Assembly (NCBI GenBank): GCA_963575745.1
Contig: CAUYUJ010014198.1
Location: 193,734 to 257,733, forward strand
DNA from: Prorocentrum cordatum
Lineage: Eukaryota > Sar > Dinophyceae > Prorocentrales > Prorocentraceae
Direction: 5' to 3'
Length of the DNA: 64,000 nt
The translations under genes and the position numbers were made by a program. Within the stretch, counting starts at the first letter, position 1, and each line of letters starts with the position of its first letter. The notes under the pieces are model-generated. The model had not been told where the DNA came from, did no database searches, and saw only the letters and a list, made by a program, of their open reading frames with translations. Of the stretch, positions 50,157-59,662 are shown in pieces.

Positions 50157-50584
50157 GTAGGATGATGAGGAGGAGTATGCGGATGTTGAGGCAGATGCAG
50201 ATGAGGATGACTCTTCCACTTGTTATGATGATGCTGATGCTGATGACGCTATTGCTGCTGCTGCTGATGATGATGATGCTGCTGATGATGATGATGATGC
50301 TGATGGTGACGATGACGATGACGATCGCGATGACACATACTGTATACATATGATGATGATGAGGAGGAGGAGGAGGAGGATGCAGATGATGCTGATGATT
50401 CTGTCGCTGATGATGCTGAGGCTGATGATGCTGATGATGCTGATGATGATACTGATGCTGATTATGATGGTGGTGATGATGATGATGATGGTGATGACGA
50501 TGACAGTGACGACGACGACGCCGACGACGACGACGCCCACGATGATGATGATGATGATGATGATTATGATGATGATGTTGATGC

Positions 50585-50678
<94 letters not shown>

Positions 50679-50692
50679 ATTCACTCGGACCC
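50011..50692. repeat. GAT array, ~680 bp
   Basis: GATGATGAT with GCT, GGT and GAC variants, interrupted near 50160-50220 and 50336-50350. The same class as 5664-6616 and 60424-60660. Confidence 0.95.
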
Positions 50693-51493
50693 CATCTAGG
50701 AGGCCTCTACTGGTGCTCACCCAAGTGGTGCCTGGAGCCCGTCTAGCTCGTGTGGTTCAGGCCTCTGCTTACAGCTTCCACCCAGGGGGGGTAAGAGCTG
50801 GAGCTGTGAGGTCTGCCTTCGGACCTCCCCAGCCTCGAGGGTCCTCGAGCTTTGCGTGAGCTCTCGTGACCCTCCTCTTGCTGCTGTTGCCGAGCCTTCC
50901 CTGGCTGCCCGAGTCGCTCCAGGAGTCGGCCTGAATCTTGCGCGGGGGGGGGGGAGCGTTCGATGCTTTTGTTTCTGCAACGGAGTTGCTTTGGTCGAAC
51001 CCGTACACCTTGTTCATTTCTAATTCTTCGAAAGTTCTTGGATGTTTTTGGGGCCAAGATCCTTTCATTTCTAATTGTTCTATCCTGGGCCTCTTCCTGG
51101 CCACTAGGGGGCCAGGAACAATTAGAAGCGAGCACAAGTAGAAATGAGCACGAATAAAGATGAACGACGTGTAGCTTGAATCCACCCCAGCAAGCCCGTC
51201 TCATGGACGATGTGTGGCTGGCTGGACGCCAGGCGTGCCAGGCAGGCTGGCTGGATTGACAAGCCAAAGAAAGGTAAAAGGGTGTGTGGTGGTGCGTACC
51301 CTTGGCGCTGCCCCGCCGCCGCCTGGCCCCGCTCGGAGCGGGCCCGGCTTCCGTCTCCCTCCTGCCCGTGCCGGGTTTGCCTTCTCCTTCCCCCGGTGCG
51401 TTGCGGCTTCGTTCGCGTTCGTGTGCCCCACCAGTGCCTGTCCGCCAGCGCAGTCTCTTGCCCAGGCCGCCGGCGCAACAAGTGCGTGGTGTC
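50693..51493. other. no gene seen; AT-rich inverted motif
   Basis: Near 51000-51160, CATTTCTAATTGTTC and GAACAATTAGAAG form an inverted pair about 55 bp apart. The remainder is GC-rich with overlapping open frames and no recognised product. Confidence 0.4.
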
Positions 51494-51820
51494 GGCCAAA
51501 AGACACGCGACACCGCCCCACCTACGGCCCTCCATGTTGCGCTGCGGCCGTCGGGGGCCGCAGCGCATACCATGCAAAACTCACGCCAGACGTACTGGTA
51601 CACCTTAGGCGATGCTTAAGAAAACTTAATTTTTCGGCCAGGGTCTCGATTATTCTTAACTTTTCAATGTAAATCTTAAGATCTTAATGGAAATGTTGGG
51701 TTAGTTTCAAGTTCTGAGACTATGAATTTCTTTACCCATGATTTCTTAAGCATTTCGCAGGGTGTATACGCTACGGCCCGTGGGGCCGTAGGTGGGATGG
51801 TGCCGTTTGTTTTCTGGCCC
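51494..51820. mobile_element. nested foldback element, family J, copy 1
   Basis: Outer arms: GGCCAAAAG ... CCCACCTACGGCCC at left and GGGCCGTAGGTGGGATGG ... CTGGCCC at right. Inner arms: ATGCTTAAGAAA (51612) and TTTCTTAAGCAT (51744) enclose an AT-rich core. GCATACCATGCAAAAC and ACGCCAGACG match copy 2. Confidence 0.75.
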
Positions 51821-52002
51821 GTGGTGGTGCGCGTGCGAGCAGGCGCGCAGGGAGGGGGAGGGAGGTGAGCTCGGCCGCCCCCCCCCCCGTCGCTCTGCTC
51901 GGCTCCCCGAGGGGCAGGGGGGGCGCTCCCTGCGCCGCGGCTGCCAGTGCAGCACCTGGTTCGAGGTCGAGAGAGGCCTAACGCGCCGGCGGCGACGACG
52001 TT

Positions 52003-52004
<2 letters not shown>

Positions 52005-52033
<29 letters not shown>

Positions 52034-52125
52034 GCGCTGACGCTGACGCTGACGCTGACGCTGACGCTGACGACGACGCTGACAACGACGACGACGACGT
52101 CAAGACGACGTCAAGATGACGTCAA

Positions 52126-52203
<78 letters not shown>
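52005..52203. repeat. (ACG)n microsatellite
   Basis: GACGACGAC with a GCTGACGCTGAC block at 52035-52070 and two CGTCAAGACGACGTCAAGAT words. Confidence 0.95.
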
Positions 52204-52205
<2 letters not shown>

Positions 52206-52689
52206 CGCCGAGCCCCAGGGCGTGGCGCGAGCGTGCGATTCGCCGTGGCCTGATCCGCTTGTAGAATCCCCCCCCCAGCTCAGTGGGAGGGTATGGGCAA
52301 GATGGACTTGGCACGTGGACCCCCAAGACACCTCGAACTATCGCGCGGTCATGCTCGCAAGTCGCACCCCCGTGGACTGACTCGACTTTCCAATCCCGCA
52401 CCTTCGCCCAACGCCTGGCCAAGAGACGGCCAGTCCAGCCATGCGCCGTGGCCCACGGGGGAGGGAGCGGCGGATGGGAAGAACCGAGGCTTATGCCCGT
52501 CCCGAGGGAGAGAGGCCTACGGTAGGTTCGCATCGTGTCGACCGGCAGCGACCCCGCCGCCAGCGTTCGACGTTGATCGTCGCCGGCGACCCAGAAACGG
52601 TCGTTGTTGAACGATCTGACGTTTCGGAAATTGCCGATCGGTCAAGGTTGAATGATCCACGCAGTGTCAAAAACCAACGCCAGGGCATC

Positions 52690-52890
52690 TCGTGGCATCT
52701 CGTGCGCATGGCGCGTGGCAGGCTGGTCACGCCTTCCATCAATGCGTCGATGTCAGCGGCGGTCAGCTCGTCGGCAATCTCCGCCTCCTCCAGCTCAGCC
52801 TTCTTGGCCCTCCTGCGGGCCCTCTTCTGGGCGTGCCTGCTGGGTCTGGTCTGGCCGCTGAGCTGGTCCTCGTCGCGCTGAGCGAGTTGC
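52690..52890 (-). pseudogene. continuation of RRM relic in another frame
   Basis: Minus-strand frame with HAQKRARRRAKKAELEEAEI and ADELTAADIDALMEGVTSLP: charged, helical, and directly downstream of the RRM fragment but one frame away. Probably the C-terminal part of the same broken protein. Confidence 0.3.
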
Positions 52891-52945
52891 TGGTGAAAGC
52901 TTCGTGGTCGGCGAGCTGATTGGCTCTGGGGCCGGCCGGCTGGAT

Positions 52946-53059
52946 GCCAGAGACGTGGACGTTCAGGGTGTGGCCCCACAGCTCCTTGCCGTTCCGGTGT
53001 TGCCGCGCCTTTTCCGCTCCCTGAGCGCGGTGTCTTGACCAGACGTCGGCGTAGCCCTT
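52946..53059 (-). pseudogene. RNA-recognition-motif fragment
   Basis: Minus-strand peptide KGYADVWSRHRAQG followed by AEKARQHRNGKELWGHTLNV and HVSG. This is the second half of an RRM: RNP1-like KGYA.V, then the helix AEKA, NGKEL, G..L.V. The usual aromatic after KGYA is Asp here. The first half of the domain is absent in this frame, and the frame is lost downstream, so it is a relic or an isolated exon. RRM proteins bind RNA; nothing more can be said. Confidence 0.45.
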
Positions 53060-53391
53060 GTCAAGTGGCGGTGGCTGCGGTGCCGCCGAGCAGGGAGAGA
53101 CACTCGCCTGCAGGCCAGGCTGGTCGAAGACCCTGGGAACGCTACATGCCCAGATGGTTGCCGCTGGACGTGTGGCCGCCGAGCGCGTTGCCGAGGGGGG
53201 GGGCGCCGCGGCGCCGGCGGCGGCGTTGCCGCTGCAGGCGCTGCCTCGTGGGCGGTGCGCTCGCCCTGGCCTGCTGGAAGCAGTTCGCTGCCGACGCGGT
53301 CGCCGTGTGCGGGGAGGACTGGCCGGCGAGCCCGCTGCGCACTGGAGGGGATTTGGCCGGCTGCGCGTCGGCCTCGATCGGGCTCTCCTGT

Positions 53392-53547
53392 CAGGAGGGG
53401 GAAAACCCACACACACACACACAGACGCAACGAACCGTCGAATCCCAGGAAGCTATGGGAAACCATGGGAAGTGGGGGGGGGAGACGAGAACCCAGGACA
53501 CATGTGGGAGAACAATGGGAATCCTGGGACTTGTGCCTGTTTATCTC

Positions 53548-53578
<31 letters not shown>

Positions 53579-53611
53579 CCGTGGGCCCATGGGTCCCGGT
53601 CCTCCGCGAAG
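53392..53611 (+). mobile_element. introner-like element I, copy 2
   Basis: CAG|GAGGGGGAAAACC, an AC-repeat, CAGACGCAACGAACCGTCG and GGGAAACCATGGGAAG. It ends in an expanded GT run, then GGGCCC and GCGAAG. The simple repeats at both ends have lengthened relative to other copies. The upstream frame ends in codons for SCQ exactly at CAG, and a frame continues after 53611. Confidence 0.65.
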
Positions 53612-54397
53612 TCCGCGGTGAGGCTGGCCCTCCCTGCCGGCTTCAGGCCATCCCCCCGGGCGCCTGCACGGTGCCGTTTTTTCATACATGCTCCGCGTGC
53701 GGACCATGTACAACAAATGCAGGGATTTAGTGCAAGAACAACGAGGAGTTCATGCATACAAAATCCTATGTGTTAGAAACTGCCCTGTGCGGTGCCGCAG
53801 GGGAGCCACGGCACGGGCTGGCCGCGGGCGGTGCCGCTGTCCGTGTCGGCACCCACCGCCCGCGGCCCGTCGCGCGGCGGCGGTGCTCCTGGCCGCTGCG
53901 ACTCCGCGGCAGCTGCTCCGGCCGTGGCTCCGACGGGCCTGGCCCTTCACTGCACGGCGGGGCGCCGCAGGAGGTGGGCAGGAGCGGCGGCAGCTGGCAG
54001 CGGTCGCTCGGCGTGCACTGGCGGGCAGCAACATCTGCGATCTGTGGTGGAACGTCACGGAAGCCCAGCTCTGTGAACCTCCGCCTGCAGTCCGGCACTC
54101 CTTGTCGCCGCTCTCTGGGGCCAAGGCGGGAGCGTCCGGGTTGAGGCCTGCGGTCCTCCGGGAAGTGCCGTGAGCAGTTCGCAGGGATGCGGTCATGACG
54201 TTGGCGACGTCCTGGGCTGCGGGAGGATGCCCCTGTCGCGCAGCGTGCGCCAACGGGCGCGCCAGAGAGGCGTTTTCGAGGGTGGACGATGGTCTTTGCG
54301 GTGATCGGGGTGTCTCGGTGCTGTCGGTAGCCGGGCTGGTGCCGGGCCGACGCCTTGCAGGGTCGGTTTTCTTCCAGTACCGGGAGCCTAGATTTAA
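53612..54397. other. no firm gene; candidate exon after introner
   Basis: A frame starting at 53612 (SAVRLALPAGFRPSP ...) stays open to 53776 and could be spliced to the frame before 53394. The rest is GC-rich with no recognised product. Confidence 0.3.
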
Positions 54398-54552
54398 GTC
54401 GGGCGTGCCCCTCTACAGGAGGAATCTTCAAAAAATAGTCCAACAATGCTCTGGGGACTATCTTTTGAGTATTTGTTGGGCCATTTGTTTTAAATAGTTT
54501 CAGTATTCTTAATCTTTCGTCCAAACTCCGCCTGTAGGGGGACGCGCCTGAC
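54398..54552. mobile_element. short inverted-repeat element, family B, copy 3
   Basis: GTCGGGCGTGCCCCTCTACA to TGTAGGGGGACGCGCCTGAC, with an AT-rich core containing TCGTCCAAACTCCGCC. Confidence 0.75.
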
Positions 54553-54715
54553 CGAAGCCTAGGTACACACGGCGTGGCCGGTTTGGGCGAGGGCTGGGCA
54601 CATGTGGCCACATGCCTCTCCAGCGCCCCGCCCCTGAGCGTGGTCAGGCATGGTGATCCTCCGCACGTGCATCCAGCGAGTGGTCCCCGCACGTGCCGCA
54701 TGTGCGTCTACTGAA

Positions 54716-54864
54716 GTCAGGCCTGTCCCTCCACGGGGAGTATTGACGAATAGTAGCAAACTATTTGGTGACGATGCTTCGACTATTTGTTGACTATTTT
54801 TTGATATTTGTTGTATGTTTGTAGAGTTTCCTCCAACATCCGGCTGTAGGGGGACATGACCGAC
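54716..54864. mobile_element. short inverted-repeat element, family B, copy 4
   Basis: GTCAGGCCTGTCCCTCCACG to CTGTAGGGGGACATGACCGA. It lies 163 bp beyond copy 3 in the same orientation. Confidence 0.75.
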
Positions 54865-55189
54865 CAACGTCTAGCCGTGTGGCGTGCCTCCAGCTTCCTG
54901 GTCGCTGTGGCTGGCTCCCCCCTCAGTGCCCCTGTGCTTGCGGGGGCCCGCGGCCCTGGGCGCCGCCCTGCCTGAGCGACAGCGGCTGGCGCGGCCGTCC
55001 GGCTGCGGGTCCGCCTCCCTGCTCCGTCGCCTGGGCACCGGATTCGGCCAGATACGGTGGGGGTCCACGCCACGAGACACCCCGCTTGCCTCCAGGGTGC
55101 CCCGGGGGTCTCTTGCGCTGCATCTTCGGGGGACCTCGCCCGTCCCCCAAACTTGTGTCTTCACTTCTCTTTTGCCCGACGCGGGCTCG

Positions 55190-55275
55190 GTGCGGACTCG
55201 ATGCGAATTTGGCGTGGATTCGACACGGATTCGAATCGGATTCGACACGGATCCGACACGTGTTCGACACGGATA
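55190..55275. repeat. degenerate GATTCGACACG repeat
   Basis: About seven imperfect 10-12-bp units (GGATTCGACACGGATTCG). Confidence 0.8.
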
Positions 55276-55458
55276 GGGCCGCGACGGGACAGCCAAAGTC
55301 ACCCTGAGGATGCAACAGAAGGTTTCTTGGGTCTCGACGATTCTGCGATGAAAAGAGCGTGACGCTCCCGCACCAAAACAAAAACCAATGGACGACCTGG
55401 GGTCGCAGGGTCGGGTTTCTCGTGGAAGGTTTCCTGTGGTCGGGCCCCTGCTGTAGTT

Positions 55459-55625
55459 CAGGAGGGAAAGGAACACACAGACACAATTCATCGTCGATCC
55501 CCCCGAAAACATGGGAAAGGATGGGGGAAGGCAAAAGCCCAGAAACTATGGGAACACATGGGGAATCCTGTCACTTGTGTGTATCTATGTGTGTGTGTGT
55601 GTGTGCCCCTGGGCCCCTCGAGCAG
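55459..55625 (+). mobile_element. introner-like element I, copy 3
   Basis: CAG|GAGGGAAAGG, ACACAGACACAATTCATCGT, GGGAACACATGGGGAATCC, a GT run, then CCTGGGCCC and GAGCAG. If spliced it would be 55462-55625. Confidence 0.65.
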
Positions 55626-55775
55626 TGCATTCCAGAGGGCCCGCGCCCTCGGCTCCTCCTCGCCCTTGCTGCGGATCGCGGCGGCAGGCCGGCGCGGAGA
55701 GGGCGGCAGGAGCGGCACGGCCGCGGGCCCGCCGGCTGGAGGCGCCGTGGAAGGGCGGCGGCGGGAGGGGAAGCG

Positions 55776-56070
55776 CTGGGATGACCGTCGGGGATTCTAA
55801 GTGGATAGGGGGGTTACAAGTGGATGCCAAGATGGGTTATATCTGGCCCAACCTGGCTTATAAGTGGGTGACAAGCGCCCCGAATGGCTTAGGGGGGTAG
55901 TTAACTCCGCTAAGTGGGCGGAGCCCACTTCGCCCGGATCGTTATTTCCTCCCCTAAGCTACTTAAAACACTTGTAACCCATTTATAAGCCAGGTTGGGC
56001 CAGATATAACCCATCTTGGCATCCACTTGTAACCCCCCTATCCACTTACAATCCCCGACGGTCATCCCAG
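55776..56070. mobile_element. foldback element, family D, copy 2 (295 bp)
   Basis: Left arm CTGGGATGACCGTCGGGGAT is repeated inverted at the right end. The arms are almost identical for about 95 bp and recognisable for about 125 bp around a GCTAAGTGGGCGGAGCCCAC centre. CG flanks the element on both sides, a possible 2-bp target duplication. Confidence 0.9.
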
Positions 56071-56108
56071 CGAGGCGCCAACATTCTTCCCAGACGCGCT
56101 CGCGTCGT

Positions 56109-56280
56109 AAGACAACGAATCAGGACGGGAGGTGTTTGGCCATCTTCGGCCTAGGGGGGTCCTCGCCGGGCCTCGGGAGCGTCAGAACACGGCTCGGGAC
56201 GCAACACCGGTCCAGGGGACAGGGTCGAGGTTTCCGGGGACGCCGTCCTGAAAAAATCAGGACGTCGCATGTCTGGGTTC
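56109..56280. repeat. hairpin-bearing repeat family H, copy 2
   Basis: Homologous to 36737-36905 (CTCGCCGGGCCTCGGGAGCG shared). Hairpin CGTCCTGA (56244-56251), loop of five A, TCAGGACG (56257-56264). Confidence 0.75.
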
Positions 56281-56545
56281 AGAGCCCCGAATCATCAGGG
56301 GTATTTCCAGTCAGGGCTGACTCGGGTTCGTTTTTTGGGGTTCCGAACCCGAATTACCCCAGGCCCGAGCTACCCTGGATAATTCGGGCGTCCAGAGCCC
56401 CAAATCATCAGGGGTAACTCGGGCCAGGGCCAACTCGGGTTCGTTTTTTCGGGATTCCGAACCCGAGTTACCCCGGGCCCGAGCTACCCCGGATAATTCG
56501 GGCGTCCAGAGCCCCAAATCATCAGGGGTAACTCGGGCGCCCACA
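56281..56545. repeat. 113/114-bp tandem repeat, 2.3 copies
   Basis: Each unit begins AGAGCCCC(A/G)AATCATCAGG and contains ACTCGGGTTCG, a T run, CCGAACCCGA and GGATAATTCGGGCGTCC. Starts at 56281, 56394 and 56508. Confidence 0.9.
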
Positions 56546-56744
56546 TTCTGGGGTTCAGGGTTTCCAGCGTCGGCCAGATGGGCTCCGCGCGAGTGCCGCG
56601 GACCGAAGGCCCCCTCCTCCGTCCTCCCTCCCCCCTGCCTTCTGGGCGATCTGGCTCAGGCGCCGGCCAGGCTCTGGACGCCCGTCGTCAGGCTTTTCTC
56701 CTCGGCGCCAGGTTTTGTCGCTCGCTGGCGCTGACGCCTCGACG

Positions 56745-57071
56745 ATGGCGCGCGTGCTCCTGCCTGCAGTCCTGCTCGCTGGCGTCCTTCGTGCGGGGAG
56801 CGCCACCTGCGACACGGACACGGGGGGCCACTGCAACCTATTCGCGTGCCACCCGTCGCGCGGCCCGACGTACTGCTCCGTGTCGGGCGACTTCGCGTGC
56901 ACGTGCCTCCCTGGTCACTGCAGCGAGGGTGGCAGGTGCGTCCGCGACCCCGAGTTGCCCGAGCACTGCGACGTCGACCAGAGCAGCGAGTCGACGTGCT
57001 CGTTCCTCAAGGCCTGCGACGGGGCGGCGGAGGTGTGCACGGGCCGCATGTACGGCGTGTGCATGTGCCAG
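56745..57071 (+). CDS. exon 1 of cysteine-rich secreted/membrane protein
   Basis: ATG 56745 starts MARVLLPAVLLAGVLRAGSA, a signal peptide. A dense cysteine domain follows: CDTDTGGHCNLFACHPSRGP, TYCSVSGDFACTCLPGHC, SEGGRCVRDPELPEHC, STCSFLKACDGAAEVC, GVCMCQ. The spacing resembles small disulfide-rich extracellular domains (EGF-like CxCLPGxC in part). The frame reaches CAG at 57069-57071, where introner-like copy 4 begins; reading on gives a stop within ten codons inside the element, so an intron is likely. A workable model, every junction in phase 0, is: exon 1 to 57071, intron 57072-57230, a 24-nt exon 57231-57254, intron 57255-58252, last exon 58253-58618. The short middle exon is speculative. 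Function unknown. Confidence 0.65.
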
Positions 57072-57230
57072 GAGAGGAAAAAGCACAGACACAATTAATC
57101 GTCGATTCCCAGGAAAATAAGGGAAAATATGGGAAGTGGGGGGAAGACAAAAACCTAGAAAATATGGGAAAATATGGGGAATATTTTTATTTGTGTGTAT
57201 TTATTTGTGTGTCCTGGGGCCCCTTCAAAG
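57069..57230 (+). mobile_element. introner-like element I, copy 4, probable intron
   Basis: CAG|GAGAGGAAAAAGC, ACAGACACAATTAATCGTCG, GGGAAAATATGGG twice, TATTTGTGTGTCCTGGGGCC, then TTCAAAG. It interrupts the signal-peptide/cysteine-rich frame exactly after a CAG codon. This would be a GA-AG intron (57072-57230), a non-canonical boundary class reported for dinoflagellates. Confidence 0.7.
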
Positions 57231-57430
57231 GATCGGGGAAGCGTACATCGCCAGGAGGGAAGCGGGTCCTGAGCGAGACGTGTCTTCTTCTGGCCTCAGG
57301 GGCCCTCCACGGGCCCTGGGACTCTCAGAAATCGGTGGCCACATGTGGGCCCCACCCCCGCCCCCCACGATTTCTAAGGGGGGGGTGGGGGTTCATGTCG
57401 CTTGGGAGCTGGTCACCCAAGAAAGCGACT

Positions 57431-58022
57431 CCTCCTCCTCCCCCTCCTCCTCCTCCGCCCCCTCCTCCTCCTCCTCCTCCTCCTCCCTCCTCCTCCTCCT
57501 CCTCCTCCTCCTCCTCCTCCTGAAAGCGGCTCCGTATGCATCAGCTGGTGCCGGACGAAGGCCCCTGGGGGCCAGGACCCGGCTCCCTTGGGGACCCGGT
57601 GCCGGCGTTCTTCCAACGTGTGCACGCCGGTCGTTGGAAGTAGGTATGTTTGATGGGCATGCTGTTCTCTCCACCACCACCACCACCACCACCACCACCA
57701 CCACCACCCACCACCACCACCACCACCACCACCACCACCACCACCACCAACCACCACCACCACCGCCCACCACCACCACCACCACCACCACCACCACCAC
57801 CACCACCACCATAGGAAGTTGGAGGGGGGAAGGAGGTGGAGGAGGACGAAGTGGAGGAGGAGGACGACGAAGAGGAGGAGGAGGAGGTGGAAGGAGGAGG
57901 GTGGAAGGAGGTGGAGGAGGCCGAGGAGGAGGAGGAGAAGGACGACGAAGAGGAGGAGGAGGAGGAGGAGGAGGAGGAGGACCTCCTCCAACTTATGGTG
58001 GTGGTGGTGGTGGTGGTGGTGG
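57431..58022. repeat. CTC, CAC, GGA and GGT microsatellites within the presumed second intron
   Basis: CTC run 57431-57521, CAC run 57674-57811, GGA run 57836-57985 and GGT run about 57992-58022. All lie between the two supported exons of the cysteine-rich gene. Confidence 0.9.
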
Positions 58023-58252
58023 AAAACAGGCCCTTCAATTTGTGGATTCGCTGATCCCAACCAACTTCAAGCGCCTTCCTGCTTCAAGAGTCGTTTTTTT
58101 TTTTGCTGTTTTCTGTCAGTTATGCATGAGGGGCGCCTGAACCCAACCTGCTTTCTCCGCCTTCCCACTTCGTGCTTCTACCTGCTTTTATACCTTTTCC
58201 TGGACCTAGGCTTTGCCGCCGCCTTTCGATTGTCCCGGCATGAATTTTGCAG

Positions 58253-58618
58253 GTCCAGTTTCGGTGGGGTGGTTTCAGCGGCAAGTCGCGCCAGGTTTCA
58301 GAGGCAGGTCCCGTCATCACCCGGACGGCCCCGTCAGGCAGGTTCGAGCCCCCCAGCTCGGGTCTCACGTCTCCCCGGAAGGAGGGCTTCTGCAAGAACA
58401 AGGCCACCGGGGTCTGCACCAACGCCACGGCTGGCGCATCCGGCACGATCGCAGCCGCGCTCGTCGAGAGCGCGGCCGCCGACGAGGTGCAGGGCGGCGC
58501 GACCCAGAGTCTCGTCGCTGCCATCGCTGCCGCCGGAGCTTGCGCCCTTGCTATGCTCACCGCGATCGCGCACCGGCTTCGGCAGCGCACGGCGATGACG
58601 CAGCCGCTGCTGGAGTGA
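58253..58618 (+). CDS. last exon of probable type I membrane protein
   Basis: Preceded by TTTTGCAG at 58245-58252. Frame: VQFRWGGFSGKSRQ ... FEPPSSGLTSPRKEGFCKNK ... VCTNATAGASGTIAAALVES, then a C-terminal hydrophobic helix (SLVAAIAAAGACALAMLTAI) and a short basic tail (AHRLRQRTAMTQPLLE, TGA). It has no own signal peptide and starts without ATG, so it is a 3' exon. The orientation, phase and extracellular Cys/Asn-X-Thr features fit the 56745 exon as partner, which would give about 238 residues with a signal peptide, cysteine-rich ectodomain and C-terminal membrane anchor. Linking the two is inference. Confidence 0.5.
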   Translation, partial: VQFRWGGFSGKSRQVSEAGPVITRTAPSGRFEPPSSGLTSPRKEGFCKNKATGVCTNATAGASGTIAAALVESAAADEVQGGATQSLVAAIAAAGACALAMLTAIAHRLRQRTAMTQPLLE

Positions 58619-59332
58619 GCCGGCGGGCGAGTGACGGCGTGCCTGTCGCGTTGCAGCGCCAGCACAGCGGCGCGGCCTTCACAGAAACGGCGCGACGCTG
58701 CTCCCCCTCTCCCTCCCCGGTGAGGTGTTCCTGCGCCTCCGGGTCCTGATCCGCGGAGGTCCCCCGAGGCCTCCGGAGGCTTCCAGAGTCCAGGGAGGAA
58801 AACGCTCCCCGACCCCGACGATTGGCGTCTACGAAGCGGCCTCCGGCGTTTACGAAACAGCACCGCCCTGTTCGTTTCCTCTCTTGGGTGCGCCTGCTAA
58901 ACGGCTTCGCTTCTCGGGGTGCTTGCTTTCTTGGGGGTGGACGTTCTGCTCTCCACAGGCCCCCGGTTCGGCGGCGAGCGAGGGCACGGGAGCTGCGAGG
59001 GAGAGGGCCATCTCAGAGGGCGGCCGGCCCTCTCTCGGAGGCCCAATTGGGCCTTCTTCCGAGACGGCTCCCGTGTCGTCGGGGCAGGCGCCGAGAGGTC
59101 ATCCGAAGGCCGGGGGGCCTCCGAGCCTTCTGCGAAGGCCCGCCCCTCCTCGCCTCCCTCCCCCTCGCTCGCCGCCGACCAGCAGCTGGGGGGCCCCCAG
59201 TCCCGCCGCGTCGCTCAGCGAGTCCGCCCGCATAGGGGCTCTCTCTTTGTTTTGGGCGGCTTCTCAAGAGAGGCCGGTGGTGCAGCAGAGGTCTTTGTGG
59301 CCGCACTGCGCTCGCGGCTTCTCGCTGTCCAG
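58619..59332. other. no gene seen
   Basis: GC-rich flank of the membrane-protein exon. Overlapping frames, none recognised. Confidence 0.4.
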
Positions 59333-59662
59333 GAGGAGGAGGAGGAGGAGGAGGAGGAGGAGGAGGAGGAGGAGGAGGAGGAGGAGGGGGATGAGGAGGA
59401 GGAGGAGGAGGAGGAGGATCAGGAGGAGGAGAAGGAGGAGGACCGGCCACAAAACAAACGACATCTCTCCAGCTACGGCCCATCGGGGTCCGTAGCGTAT
59501 ACCACGCAAAAGCCCACGCCAGATTTGTTGGTATACGCTAAGCCCCGTGGGGCCGTAGGTGGTGTGGTGTCTTTCTGGTCTAGAGGAGGCGGAGGAGGAG
59601 GAAGAGTAGGAGGAGGAGCAGGAGGAGGAGGAGGAGGAGGACGTGGAGGATGAGGAGGGAAA
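59333..59662. repeat. (GGA)n microsatellite split by a foldback element
   Basis: GGA run 59333-59440 and GGA run 59583-59662 bracket family J copy 2. Confidence 0.9.
59445..59580. mobile_element. foldback element, family J, copy 2
   Basis: Left arm GGCCACAAAACAAACGACAT ... CTACGGCCC ... GTAGCGTATACCA. The right arm is its complement: TGGTATACGCTAAGCCCC, GGGGCCGTAGGTGGTGTGG, TCTTTCTGGTC. 136 bp, no insert in the centre, unlike copy 1. Confidence 0.8.
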
